Source: Paenibacillus lupini (lineage in GTDB: Bacteria; Bacillota; Bacilli; Paenibacillales; Paenibacillaceae). From it: a stretch of 64,000 bases of DNA. Below are positions 43,387 to 51,685 of the stretch, piece by piece (within the stretch, counting starts at the first letter, position 1; the number at the start of each line of letters is the position of its first letter). The stretch lies in NCBI RefSeq assembly GCF_011761355.1, contig NZ_JAASRW010000006.1, positions 310,001-374,000 of the forward strand, given 5' to 3'. The notes beneath the pieces are model-generated. The model was not told where the DNA came from. It saw only the letters and a program-made list of their open reading frames with translations, and did no database searches. The position numbers were made by a program, and so were the translations under genes.

Positions 43387-45417
43387 CTACAGCCGTAAGG
43401 CGCCAGCGTAAGCTTGAGCCTCCTGCGCGGCATAAAGGATAAGTCCGATGCACCAGGAATGAGACAGCGTAAGCATCATGCCCTTTGGCTGGAAGCAATT
43501 CGTATTATAGAAACGCTCGGTAACCATGCCCTTGTAAGCATTGAAATCCCCATCTTCCCGAGCGATAAACTGCAGGAAGCAGGCGATGTGATCCCGGGTT
43601 CGGTCTAGATAGTAATCGTCCTTCGTATAAGTCCATAACCTCAGCATTTCCGGTACGCAGAACAAGCCGTAATTATGCAGGTGCTGATTGGAAGTAGAAG
43701 CCTGATCCGCACCTCGCGATCGAAAATCGTACTGCGCGAGCATTGAATGCCGCGGAAACTGTAAATTGTACGTCCAGCGGAAGGTCATCATCCAGTCCGC
43801 CGCGCTGGAGGCAAGCCTTAGCCATTCAGGATTGCCGTCGAATTCGTATAAATGAACATACGAGGCAACTGCATTGTACGCATCCTCGGAGGTCGGAGTG
43901 AGATGCACGTCCTCAGGCGCGCCATAAATATATTCGTCTTTGATGAATTTCTCGTAATAGCTGCCGGCCCGTACAGCCGCTTCCGAGAAACGCTCTTCTC
44001 CGAAATAGGCTGCCCCGGCAAGAAGCGCAGAGATCCAGAGCATGCCCCCGGCACCATCCCATTCCTCAACCGTGCCGCTCTGGCAGTTGTAATAGGAGCC
44101 GAAATTGCCGTCCTCCCGTTGATGGGATGCCGCAAAGTTCAGGTTGGACAACACCGCTTCTTCCCAATCGGGATGCGCTGTGCCTTGCTCTCGCTCGAAC
44201 GTGAGCGCTTTTGTCATGAACAGGGTTGCTTCGGCAATCGTTCGCGCCTGCAGCCAGTCTGACTTCGGGTTCCATCCGGCGGTCCAGCCTTTGCCAGCTA
44301 CCCAGGACGCCCAGAAAATGCCGCTTGGCGAGACGCCGCCTGCGATTTTATCAAGTACTGCGGCACCTGCTTCCGCATAGGCCGCAATGCCTTTTTTCCT
44401 CCCATAAGCAAGCAGGGCGTAAGCATAAGGCGCTCCGCTGACCCAGCCCACATGCATATGGGGACGGTCGCCCATTCCTTTCACGTTGTTGTTGAATTCG
44501 CGGTCGAACGCTGCCGTCTCGTTAAGAATGCCTTCTTCAGAGTTGTAATGCCATGTGTACAGACCGTGAGCGGTCAGTTCCGCAGCCTCTTCTAAGCCCA
44601 TCCAAGGGTTTAGCTCATGCTCGGCGCCATGCAGCCGGTACATTCGGCGCACGAAGGGGTTATAGGCATGCGGATCAGATCCCGCCGCATATACATTCAT
44701 CTTCAGCATCACCTGCCGCCCCGGTTGAAACCGGGCGCACACGATATCCGCCGGCCGGGGCAGCGCATCACCGACAAAGGTTACAGGTTCCTCACGGTAC
44801 GGATAATCCAGCCAAATCGAAGTGCCCTCCTCGTTACCGCGGAAACCAATACCCGTCAAGCCAAGTTCTGACATCTCGTCCGTGCAAAGCGCGCCGCATG
44901 CTTCGTCATTCCAGGCGAATACCGCCGGGAGCGCTGCCCGGTCGGAACGAAAAGACCAATAATCGGATACCATTTCGCTATGCTTCCCACCTCTGTAGTC
45001 GTAGCGAGGATACATGCGGAGGTTCTTCTCGAACCGGTTCTCTTTATAGAACGCGCCGGGGATCATCCAGTCCGGTCTCCCAGGTCCGATCAGCTCACAA
45101 CCGAACGTAAGCCCGAATTCTCCTGGCGCGTCTCCTTTATATACAAATCGCAGTGTAACGTCATAGACGCTAGGATCGTCTGGAGCTGCCCTCCAGACAG
45201 CCTCGGCTTCATACAGCTCCGACGAGCCCGACATGCGAAGGCCGCCTTCGTCATCCGAGGCGATCTCATCTATTGCCAGCTCGCCAATCTCGCGTCCCTC
45301 GGCATTCCAGATCCCAAGCAGCCGGTCAAAGCGCATATAGGCCGAACTGCCATCTTTCCCGTGCTCGTACACTCTGAGTTCTCTGCCGTTACCGTTAGAG
45401 TCCGATCTCCACCCCAT
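43387..45417 (-). CDS. Unrecognised helical-barrel (six-hairpin-type) glycosidase-like protein
   Basis: A 676-residue cytoplasmic protein with no family I can name. The first third (about 1-260) is a beta-sandwich rich in aromatic residues. The rest looks like an alpha/alpha toroid: repeated helix pairs with Trp/Tyr/Asp motifs such as GLYTWHYNSEEG, GVSPSGIFWASWV, AGWNPKSDWLQART, SHQREDGNFGSYYN, WDGAGGMLWISALL and SEDAYNAVASYVHLYE. Such folds occur in GH families 88, 105, 127 and others, and in some lyases. Acidic pairs such as RPHMHVG / DGNFG / TSEDAYN could be catalytic. It lies between an amidohydrolase and a kinase gene in the sugar operon. Confidence 0.7.
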   Translation of the reverse strand: MGWRSDSNGNGRELRVYEHGKDGSSAYMRFDRLLGIWNAEGREIGELAIDEIASDDEGGLRMSGSSELYEAEAVWRAAPDDPSVYDVTLRFVYKGDAPGEFGLTFGCELIGPGRPDWMIPGAFYKENRFEKNLRMYPRYDYRGGKHSEMVSDYWSFRSDRAALPAVFAWNDEACGALCTDEMSELGLTGIGFRGNEEGTSIWLDYPYREEPVTFVGDALPRPADIVCARFQPGRQVMLKMNVYAAGSDPHAYNPFVRRMYRLHGAEHELNPWMGLEEAAELTAHGLYTWHYNSEEGILNETAAFDREFNNNVKGMGDRPHMHVGWVSGAPYAYALLAYGRKKGIAAYAEAGAAVLDKIAGGVSPSGIFWASWVAGKGWTAGWNPKSDWLQARTIAEATLFMTKALTFEREQGTAHPDWEEAVLSNLNFAASHQREDGNFGSYYNCQSGTVEEWDGAGGMLWISALLAGAAYFGEERFSEAAVRAGSYYEKFIKDEYIYGAPEDVHLTPTSEDAYNAVASYVHLYEFDGNPEWLRLASSAADWMMTFRWTYNLQFPRHSMLAQYDFRSRGADQASTSNQHLHNYGLFCVPEMLRLWTYTKDDYYLDRTRDHIACFLQFIAREDGDFNAYKGMVTERFYNTNCFQPKGMMLTLSHSWCIGLILYAAQEAQAYAGALRL

Positions 45418-45438
45418 GTTGCATCCCTTCCTTTCGGC

Positions 45439-46692
45439 TTACAGATCCAGCTGATACAGCTCAATCAAATTTTCTCGGAAGATCCGGTCCGCAAACCGCA
45501 TCGCGTCTTTTTCCTTCATCGCGCCTTCCGCGATCTTCTCGGCTAACGTGTCGGCGACGATGCTGCGCGCCAGCTTCAAATGCGCATAAGTACCCTCTAC
45601 ATGATTGTAATCTCCGCCGAAGCCTTGGATTTTCGTCTGCGGTACCATCTCGATCATCTGGTGAAGGATTCCTTTGGCCGCAGTCGGGGATATAATGTAA
45701 GTCCAGGTGAAGTCCGTATACACGTTCGGATAGTTTTTTGCCATGCTCAAGTAGGCGTCATGATATGGAAACCCGCAATGCAGCAGAACGAACTTCGCCT
45801 CTTCATATTCGGCCAGCAAAGGAAGCAGCAGAGCCGCGTTGGAATTGGGAATCAGATTGCCGTTGCTCGAAACGCTTGTCTCATGGTGGCCAGTATGAAT
45901 CTGAATTGGCAGCTCGTACGCAATCGAACGCTGAATGATAAAATGAATGAGATAGTCCTGCAGCGATGCCGTCTCCAACTGGGACAACCCTTCGTCAAGC
46001 GTACAGCCGAGCAGCCGGTTGAATTCCGACTCCGCTTCATGGAAGGTCGGCTTCGAACTGGCAAGCGAACGCCAATAGGCATGCCCTAGCTTGGTTGCGA
46101 CCATACCTTCCTGTTTGTATCTATGCAATAAGGCATCCACGGCATCCAAGTAGCCTTTGAACGTATGCGCGGTCATACCGGCACTTTGTTCTATGCCGTG
46201 AATATCCTTCCGATTTCGCAATCTAAAAGTAAAGTCCATAAACATAATTGGTCTAAATAAGTCATATTCCAGCTTTGTCGTTTGAATCAGGGTGAATGCC
46301 AAGTCTATGCCCGACTTCTTGAACAAGACCTCGTTGTACCAGTCGGGATCATGCGTCGCCGCCTTTACTTTCTCGTTGACATCCAGGATGCCCTTTACAC
46401 TCCAGTCATTGAACCCGTATAAATCCTGCATTGCGCTTCCGAACATGCGCGCATAGGTCGTGTTATTCGTTCGTTCCCAGTATTTCAGGAATGTTGCAGC
46501 CCGCTCCTCTTCACTGCTTTTTTTATTGCCGAGCGCCCCTCGCTCCATGCCGGCCGTAACCATATCGGAATCCAGATAATGCATTAATGAGAAAAAGTCC
46601 TGATTCTCTTTCTTTCGAATTTGCGGGGTCGCCAGATGTTCATGTCCGTCGATGATCCGAAGTTGATTTACATATTCACGAATGCTGCTCAT
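45439..46692 (-). CDS. Amidohydrolase-family TIM-barrel hydrolase (possible sugar lactonase)
   Basis: A 417-residue metal-dependent hydrolase of the amidohydrolase-2 type. Metal ligands appear in order: IIDGHEHL (HxH), IQIHTGHHET (His), LLHCGFPYHDAY (His) and GFGGDYNHVEG (Asp). An ATKLGHAYWRS strand may give a Lys. Relatives are lactonases, decarboxylases and uronate isomerases. In an operon with four-carbon acid kinases it could open a sugar lactone; that is inference. The ATG is directly downstream of the binding-protein gene (71 bp gap). Confidence 0.75.
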   Translation of the reverse strand: MSSIREYVNQLRIIDGHEHLATPQIRKKENQDFFSLMHYLDSDMVTAGMERGALGNKKSSEEERAATFLKYWERTNNTTYARMFGSAMQDLYGFNDWSVKGILDVNEKVKAATHDPDWYNEVLFKKSGIDLAFTLIQTTKLEYDLFRPIMFMDFTFRLRNRKDIHGIEQSAGMTAHTFKGYLDAVDALLHRYKQEGMVATKLGHAYWRSLASSKPTFHEAESEFNRLLGCTLDEGLSQLETASLQDYLIHFIIQRSIAYELPIQIHTGHHETSVSSNGNLIPNSNAALLLPLLAEYEEAKFVLLHCGFPYHDAYLSMAKNYPNVYTDFTWTYIISPTAAKGILHQMIEMVPQTKIQGFGGDYNHVEGTYAHLKLARSIVADTLAEKIAEGAMKEKDAMRFADRIFRENLIELYQLDL

Positions 46693-46763
46693 CGGGCTCT
46701 ATTCTCCTTCCAAAAATGGGCGACTGCTTCTTTGGAAAGCAGCCGCTCCTTTGGTTTGTCTTT

Positions 46764-48095
46764 TTAATCTACTTTGATTTCCGGGAACGTATTTTTCACT
46801 TCTTTCTTGAAGTTCTTCACGACATCCTCGTAGCTTAAGTTGTTTGTGACGCCGTCGCCTGCGGCTTTTCTCCATTTGCTGAGAATATCCTCGCCGTATT
46901 TGTCCGCCTTGATAGCAGGCATTTGTTTAACGGATTCGTAGTAAGGCTTCAAAATCTTTTGATCTCCGAAGAACGGGGATGTATACGTATCTAGGTTTGA
47001 CTCGTATACTTTGCCGCTGCCAGGCATATTGCCTGTTTTTTCCAAATTGTGCTGCTGCCATTCCGTGCCTGCGATGTACTTAATGAATTCGTAGGCCAAA
47101 TCTTTGTTGTCCGACTTGTCGTATATGCCGCGGTACGTACCGCCGACATAGAAGCCTTCCGGCGTTTTGGCTACGCCGTATTTTCCATTTGCTTTATTGT
47201 CTTTGTTGTCAATCATGAAGCCTGCCCAAGCCGGCATCGAAGTCAGCACGACGCTGCCGTCGTTTAAGGCGTTGCCCCAGCCCGCCGACATGAATGGAAG
47301 CTTCGCGTCCACGTTGCCCTGACGGATTTTTTGCTGCGTTTCAAAAATCGTCTGCCATTTCGGATCGATGTTCAGCTTGCCGTCTTTGACCCATGGCTGC
47401 GTATTGTACGCTTCGATGTCGAACAGGTCGCCTGCGTTTTGGATCAGATGCTCTTTGCCTCCGCTGTCCGCCGCGATTTTTTTGCCAAGGTCAATGATTT
47501 TATCCCAGGAGCTGACCATTTCGCCGATTTTGTCCGGATCATCCGTACCCAGATATTGCTTCGCGATGTCTTTTTGGTACCAGAACCCGCCCGGCGAAGA
47601 ATGGTCGGAAATCGCGCGAAGTTTGCCGTCAGACGATCGTCCGAGCTCTTGAACGTAAGGGATATAATCCTTCACCAAATCATCGCCGCCCATGGCGGAC
47701 AAGTCCGTCAGAAACTTGGAATCGATGAATTTGCCAATGTACCCGCGTTCCAGATCGAATATATCGGGAACGTCCCTTCCGGATTGAAGCGCTGTAAGAA
47801 GCTTCGTTTGGTATTGGTCGCCCGGGAACATTTTAACCTCAATGTTTACGTCGGGATTTTTCGCCTCGAATTGCTCCGCCATGTCTTTCACCTGGTCGAA
47901 GAACGTCCAAATAACAAGCTTGCCCGATAGTTCTTTCGTGCCTCCGTTTGAAGCACCCGCATTAGCGGTGCCGTTGTTTGCATTGCTTGCATCGCCCGCC
48001 GTGTTGTTATTGTTGCCGTTGTTGCCGCAGCCTGCCGTAAGACTTGCAGCCAACACGACCGATGTAGCCATCGTCAGCCATTTTCTCGTTTTCAA
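46764..48095 (-). CDS. CUT1-type sugar ABC transporter substrate-binding lipoprotein
   Basis: A 443-residue lipoprotein receptor. TTG 48095 is the chosen start: AGGGGAG lies 7 bp before it and the product begins with a proper signal peptide (LKTRKWLTMATSVVLAASL) ending in the lipobox LTAGC, followed by an Asn-rich linker. Upstream in-frame sequence to 48161 would spoil the signal peptide. The SBP_bac_1 fold shows LVIWTFFDQVKDMAEQFEA, IEVKMFPGDQYQTKLLTAL and PDIFDLERGYIG. It probably captures a mannose- or galactose-containing oligosaccharide. Confidence 0.9.
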   Translation of the reverse strand: MKTRKWLTMATSVVLAASLTAGCGNNGNNNNTAGDASNANNGTANAGASNGGTKELSGKLVIWTFFDQVKDMAEQFEAKNPDVNIEVKMFPGDQYQTKLLTALQSGRDVPDIFDLERGYIGKFIDSKFLTDLSAMGGDDLVKDYIPYVQELGRSSDGKLRAISDHSSPGGFWYQKDIAKQYLGTDDPDKIGEMVSSWDKIIDLGKKIAADSGGKEHLIQNAGDLFDIEAYNTQPWVKDGKLNIDPKWQTIFETQQKIRQGNVDAKLPFMSAGWGNALNDGSVVLTSMPAWAGFMIDNKDNKANGKYGVAKTPEGFYVGGTYRGIYDKSDNKDLAYEFIKYIAGTEWQQHNLEKTGNMPGSGKVYESNLDTYTSPFFGDQKILKPYYESVKQMPAIKADKYGEDILSKWRKAAGDGVTNNLSYEDVVKNFKKEVKNTFPEIKVD

Positions 48096-48267
48096 AATCG
48101 ATCTCCCCTTTTTGGTTAGGAAATATAGTCGATACGTTTGAAATGAAACCCATGATTGCATAACACTTACCGATGCGGAATGTTCTGCTTGTACTAATCC
48201 GCTAATGGATAATAAATGCCTTGGCTGGCGAAGGCATCACCTCTTTCAATGGAGTCCGATAAATACA

Positions 48268-49089
48268 TCAACCTTTCACAGCGCCTGCCGCAACCCCGTC
48301 GATGATCCGCTTCGACATGAACGAGAAGAAGACCAGAACAGGTACGACCGCAATAACGATGCCGACGTACTGCGCGCCGAAATCAGAGGTGAACTGCGAC
48401 TTCAAACTCGCGATCATAACCGGCAGCGTCTGCAGGTTGTTGTCGAAAAGAATAATCATCGGGGTCAGGAAGTCGTTCCATTTGCCGATGAAAGCGAAGA
48501 TACCTAAAGTCGCCAGCGCAGGACTCATGATCGGGAGCACGATGCGATTGAAAATTTGCAGCTCACCGTAGCCATCCATCCTGCCCGACTCAATGATTTC
48601 CGTCGGTACCGACGAATCGACAAACTGCCTCATCAGGAATATCCCGAATGCATTATGAATCGACGGCAGAATTAACGGCCAGTACGTGTTGAGCATGTGC
48701 AGTGAATCCATCAGCTTAAAAAAGCCAATAATGCCGAGCTGTCCAGGAATCATCATTGTACCCAGCACGATCAGAAACAGCATGTTACGGTACTTGAAGT
48801 TGTATTTCGAGAAGCCGTAGCCTGCCAATGCTGCGAAATACACATTGATTATCGTTGATAAAACCGTAATGAAGAGCGTATTTGCGAATCCTCGCCAAAT
48901 GTTGACGGTCTCCTTCAAACGATTGTAATTGTCGAAGAACTGGTCACCGGGAATTAGGAGAAGCTTCCGCGCAATATCCGAATTGGCATGCGTCGAGGTG
49001 ATGAACATGCTATAGAACGGAATCAAGCAGGAAGCCGCCACGACGATAAGAAACAGGTACAGAAATCCTTTTGTAATGACTTTGGCCAT
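48268..49089 (-). CDS. Sugar ABC transporter permease, MalG-like
   Basis: A 273-residue CUT1 permease with six predicted membrane segments. The coupling loop is EIIESGRMDGYGELQIFNRI followed by LPIMSPALATLGIF (EAA motif). The C-terminus KRIIDGVAAGAVKG is typical of MalG-type subunits. It follows the MalF-like gene by 13 bp. The importer lacks its own ATPase gene, as is usual for Bacillota CUT1 systems that share MsmX. Confidence 0.92.
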   Translation of the reverse strand: MAKVITKGFLYLFLIVVAASCLIPFYSMFITSTHANSDIARKLLLIPGDQFFDNYNRLKETVNIWRGFANTLFITVLSTIINVYFAALAGYGFSKYNFKYRNMLFLIVLGTMMIPGQLGIIGFFKLMDSLHMLNTYWPLILPSIHNAFGIFLMRQFVDSSVPTEIIESGRMDGYGELQIFNRIVLPIMSPALATLGIFAFIGKWNDFLTPMIILFDNNLQTLPVMIASLKSQFTSDFGAQYVGIVIAVVPVLVFFSFMSKRIIDGVAAGAVKG

Positions 49090-49102
49090 GTGCTGCGCCT
49101 CC

Positions 49103-49975
49103 TTAATCCTTCAGCTTTGAGGCTTTGGCGGTTATTGCCGTAAAAAACATGACGACAATGAAAATGCCGTAAGCGACCGCTGCGCCGTAACTGTAATCGA
49201 AGTTTTTAAATGCCGTTTCGTACAAGTACATGACCATCGTCCGCGAAGTGTTGCCCGGACCGTCTCCGAGCATGAGCGGTGCGTCGAACAGCTGCAACCC
49301 GCCAATGACGGAGGTAATGAATACGAACAAGAAGACCGGCCGGAGCAGCGGTAGTGTGATATGCAGCGCCGTTTGCTTTTTCGATGCGCCGTCCATCTCC
49401 GCCGCTTCGTAAACCTCGCTTGGAATGGACTGCAAGCCGGCGATAAATACGATCATATTGAATCCAAAGTACTGCCAGCAGATGACCGCGGAAGCAATGA
49501 CGCGCGACCACCAAGGGCTATTGAACCAGTTGACCGGATCGTCGATGACGCCAAGATTCATCAGCAGCTTGTTGATGCTGCCCGTCTGCCAATCGAACAT
49601 GAGACTGAAGATAACACCAAGCGTAACCGGCGTGATAATGTGCGGGAAGAAATATACGGCACGGAAGAAATGCTTGCCTCGAATGAATTTCTCGTTCAGG
49701 ATCAGTGCCAGCAGCAACGCCAGGACGAGCTGAGGCGCATTCGATAACACCCAAATAATGAGCGTGTTCCAAATGGTTTGATAGAAGAAACTGTCATGCA
49801 GCAGCCGCGTGTAGTTTGCAACGCCGACATAGACGGGATCGTTGAAACCGTCCCATTTCATGAAGCTTAAGTACAAGGTATACAGAATCGGAGCCAAACC
49901 GAATACGGCAAACCCGATGAAGAAAGGCGCGATGAAATAGTAGCCGTAATGTGTTTTGTTGACTTTCGAGCCCAT
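49103..49975 (-). CDS. Sugar ABC transporter permease, MalF-like
   Basis: A 290-residue CUT1 permease with six predicted membrane segments and the EAA coupling loop SEVYEAAEMDGASKKQTALH followed by ITLPLLRPVFLF. The segment LQLFDAPLMLGDGPGNTSRT is typical of MalF-type subunits. It begins 16 bp after the LacI gene and overlaps nothing. It forms a heterodimer with the next permease. Confidence 0.92.
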   Translation of the reverse strand: MGSKVNKTHYGYYFIAPFFIGFAVFGLAPILYTLYLSFMKWDGFNDPVYVGVANYTRLLHDSFFYQTIWNTLIIWVLSNAPQLVLALLLALILNEKFIRGKHFFRAVYFFPHIITPVTLGVIFSLMFDWQTGSINKLLMNLGVIDDPVNWFNSPWWSRVIASAVICWQYFGFNMIVFIAGLQSIPSEVYEAAEMDGASKKQTALHITLPLLRPVFLFVFITSVIGGLQLFDAPLMLGDGPGNTSRTMVMYLYETAFKNFDYSYGAAVAYGIFIVVMFFTAITAKASKLKD

Positions 49976-49991
49976 TCTCCCTCACCTCTTT

Positions 49992-51002
49992 CTATAATTT
50001 TCCGCAGGAATCGCGAATGATGAGTCTTGGCTTTAGTAAGTAATGATTGTCAGGATCGGTATTTTCATCTTCTTCAATTTTTTGGAACAAGCCATGGGCC
50101 GCCTTCATGCCAATATCCTGGAATGGCTGTCTAACGGTGGTGAGCGACGGATAGACCCACTCCGAAATCGAAATGTCGTCAAAGCCAACGATCGACATCT
50201 GCCTTGGCACGTTCATGCCATGTTCTTGCGTGGCGCGCAGTGCTCCGATTGCCGTCTCGTCGTTAGAAGCAACGACGGCGGTAAAGCCCTTCGCCTGCAG
50301 AAGCTTCTGCATCGCCTGATACCCGCCTTGATTGCTCCAGTCGGATTGAACAACCCATTCGGGATGGTACTCCATGCCGAGCGTTTCCATCGCCTTCAGA
50401 TAACCTTTGAAGCGGTATTTGTTCGCGGCCGCATGATCGGGACCTGAAATGTAAGCGATATCGCGATGGCCGAGACTGTGCAAATATTCGACGATTTCGT
50501 ATACCCCCGCTGCGTTGTCCACATCGACGGAGAAAATATCATTCATTTCCCCGTGATCGCCAATAAGAGCAATCGGATAGTTGGAATCCCTGATGAGGAT
50601 CAAATCTTCTTCGGTCCTCTTTTGGAAGCTGACGAGAATGACGCCATCCACCTGGCCTTCGTAAAGCATGTTAAGAAACGAAATCTCATCCTCATAATTG
50701 GACGTCCAGCTCAGAAAGATACAATTGTAGCCTTTCATATTCGCAACCGTTTCAATTCCTCGAATGATGCCGGAATAGAATATATTTGAAATGTTGTCAA
50801 CGACGACTGCGATTATATTCGTCCTGTCCAGGACCAGCCTGCGCGCATTGGCGTTTCGGTGAAAATTCAGTTCCTTGATTGCTTTCTCCAGTGCTTCCTG
50901 GGTTGCTTTTTTAACCTGTTGTCCATTTAAATAGCGGGATACGGTACTTTTGGACGTTCCGGCCAATCTTGCCACATCATGAATCGTTGGCGCCACTTGC
51001 AA
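49992..51002 (-). CDS. LacI-family transcriptional regulator of the sugar operon
   Basis: A 336-residue repressor. The N-terminal helix-turn-helix TIHDVARLAGTSKSTVSRYL and hinge are followed by a periplasmic-binding-protein-like sugar domain (NIIAVVVDNISNIFYSGI, DGVILVSFQ, FTAVVASNDETAIGAL, VGFDDISISEW). It is the first gene of the 21-kb run. Perfect copies of a palindrome TGGGAACGTTCCCA lie upstream, which is the expected operator class for LacI proteins, so it probably represses itself and the operon. The inducer is unknown. Confidence 0.93.
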   Translation of the reverse strand: MQVAPTIHDVARLAGTSKSTVSRYLNGQQVKKATQEALEKAIKELNFHRNANARRLVLDRTNIIAVVVDNISNIFYSGIIRGIETVANMKGYNCIFLSWTSNYEDEISFLNMLYEGQVDGVILVSFQKRTEEDLILIRDSNYPIALIGDHGEMNDIFSVDVDNAAGVYEIVEYLHSLGHRDIAYISGPDHAAANKYRFKGYLKAMETLGMEYHPEWVVQSDWSNQGGYQAMQKLLQAKGFTAVVASNDETAIGALRATQEHGMNVPRQMSIVGFDDISISEWVYPSLTTVRQPFQDIGMKAAHGLFQKIEEDENTDPDNHYLLKPRLIIRDSCGKL

Positions 51003-51058
51003 TCACTCATTTCTGTTATCGTTTCCCAAGTTTTTCACATTCTTGCCAATACTTTTTT

Positions 51059-51072
51059 TGGGAACGTTCCCA
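51059..51072. promoter_or_regulatory. LacI operator copy 1, TGGGAACGTTCCCA
   Basis: Perfect 14-bp palindrome, 57 bp upstream of the lacI-type start codon, inside the presumed leader. Its centre lies 52 bp from that of copy 2, about five helical turns, which suits cooperative binding. Confidence 0.85.
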
Positions 51073-51110
51073 TTTTATCAAAAAGTGATACTTCAAAGAT
51101 ACTTTAATAT

Positions 51111-51124
51111 TGGGAACGTTCCCA
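51111..51124. promoter_or_regulatory. LacI operator copy 2, TGGGAACGTTCCCA
   Basis: Second perfect copy, flanked by AT-rich sequence. The promoter itself should lie near copies 1 and 2, but no clean -35/-10 pair was found. Confidence 0.85.
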
Positions 51125-51223
51125 AAAATGAAGCAACGATATCAATGGATATGGACTTATCGGATGCCATACGGAAAAGCTAACGTTAACCGATATTTCC
51201 TTGTTCCATTGCTTGCATGTTTT

Positions 51224-51247
51224 CATTTTGGGAACGTTCCCAAAATG
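51224..51247. promoter_or_regulatory. LacI operator copy 3, extended perfect palindrome
   Basis: The same 14-bp core at 51229-51242 is extended to a perfect 24-bp palindrome by CATTT and AAATG arms. It is 118 bp from copy 2 and could support DNA looping. Confidence 0.85.
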
Positions 51248-51328
51248 AGTTAAAACAAATTGCATTCCCAGCTTTGACCGAATCCTCCATTCCCCTCGAG
51301 CCTCTAAAGTAATAACAGCTCATAGAAA

Positions 51329-51384
51329 TGGGAACGTGCCAAAACTCAACATAAACTAGTGATGAGACAATAGTAGCGCTTACA
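51329..51384. promoter_or_regulatory. Degenerate LacI operator and cre-like site
   Basis: TGGGAACGTGCCAA (51329-51342) matches the operator in 12 of 14 positions. TAGTAGCGCTTACA (51371-51384) reads on the minus strand as TGTAAGCGCTACTA, a 12-of-14 match to the CcpA cre consensus. Both suggest that the lacI-type promoter region extends this far. Confidence 0.45.
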
Positions 51385-51424
51385 TTCCATGCTGTCAACC
51401 CTAAATTAAAATCCTCTAGCTTGT

Positions 51425-51515
51425 TTGTAATCGGGTAGGAGGCTAATCATTATTTGATTAGCCGACCTCCCACACCATCGTACGTACCGTTTTGGTATAC
51501 GGCGGTTCCTAAGTT
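51425..51515 (-). mobile_element. Group II intron 3'-end remnant (domains V and VI)
   Basis: Read on the minus strand, AGGAACCGCCGTATACC, a short loop, GGTACGTACGATGGTG and then GGGAGGTCGGCTAATC...GATTAGCCTCCTAC give a domain V hairpin (CCGCCGT with ACGATGG-type partner) and a domain VI hairpin, in the order and form I know from Bacillota group II introns. No reverse-transcriptase ORF or 5' end is present within 51.5-51.7 kb, so this is a deletion remnant. The match is from memory of the family, not from a search. Confidence 0.65.
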
Positions 51516-51651
51516 TACACTGTAATTTGCCGATAATAATCAGAAGAGAATAGGAACCGAGTCCTACAGAACAAAATCCATCCATTTAGGTCAGGATTTG
51601 GGTACTACACCTGTATGAAAGCTGACATCTAGAGGATCAGAACGCTAGCAT

Positions 51652-51679
51652 ATAAAAAAGCCGCAGTTATGCGGCTTTT
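51652..51679 (-). terminator. Rho-independent terminator of thiC
   Basis: Perfect 10-bp stem AAAAGCCGCA-GTTA-TGCGGCTTTT (51656-51679), with a T-run on the minus strand. It lies 6 bp after the thiC stop codon. Confidence 0.9.
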
Positions 51680-51685
51680 CAACTA

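Noticed and set aside
46764..48161. Longer start for the binding lipoprotein at 48161
   Set aside because: It would add 22 residues before the signal peptide and lacks a ribosome site; TTG 48095 has one and gives a normal lipoprotein signal.
51186..51398. A 70-codon minus-strand frame upstream of the LacI gene
   Set aside because: It runs through two operator palindromes, lacks a ribosome site and has no protein-like pattern.
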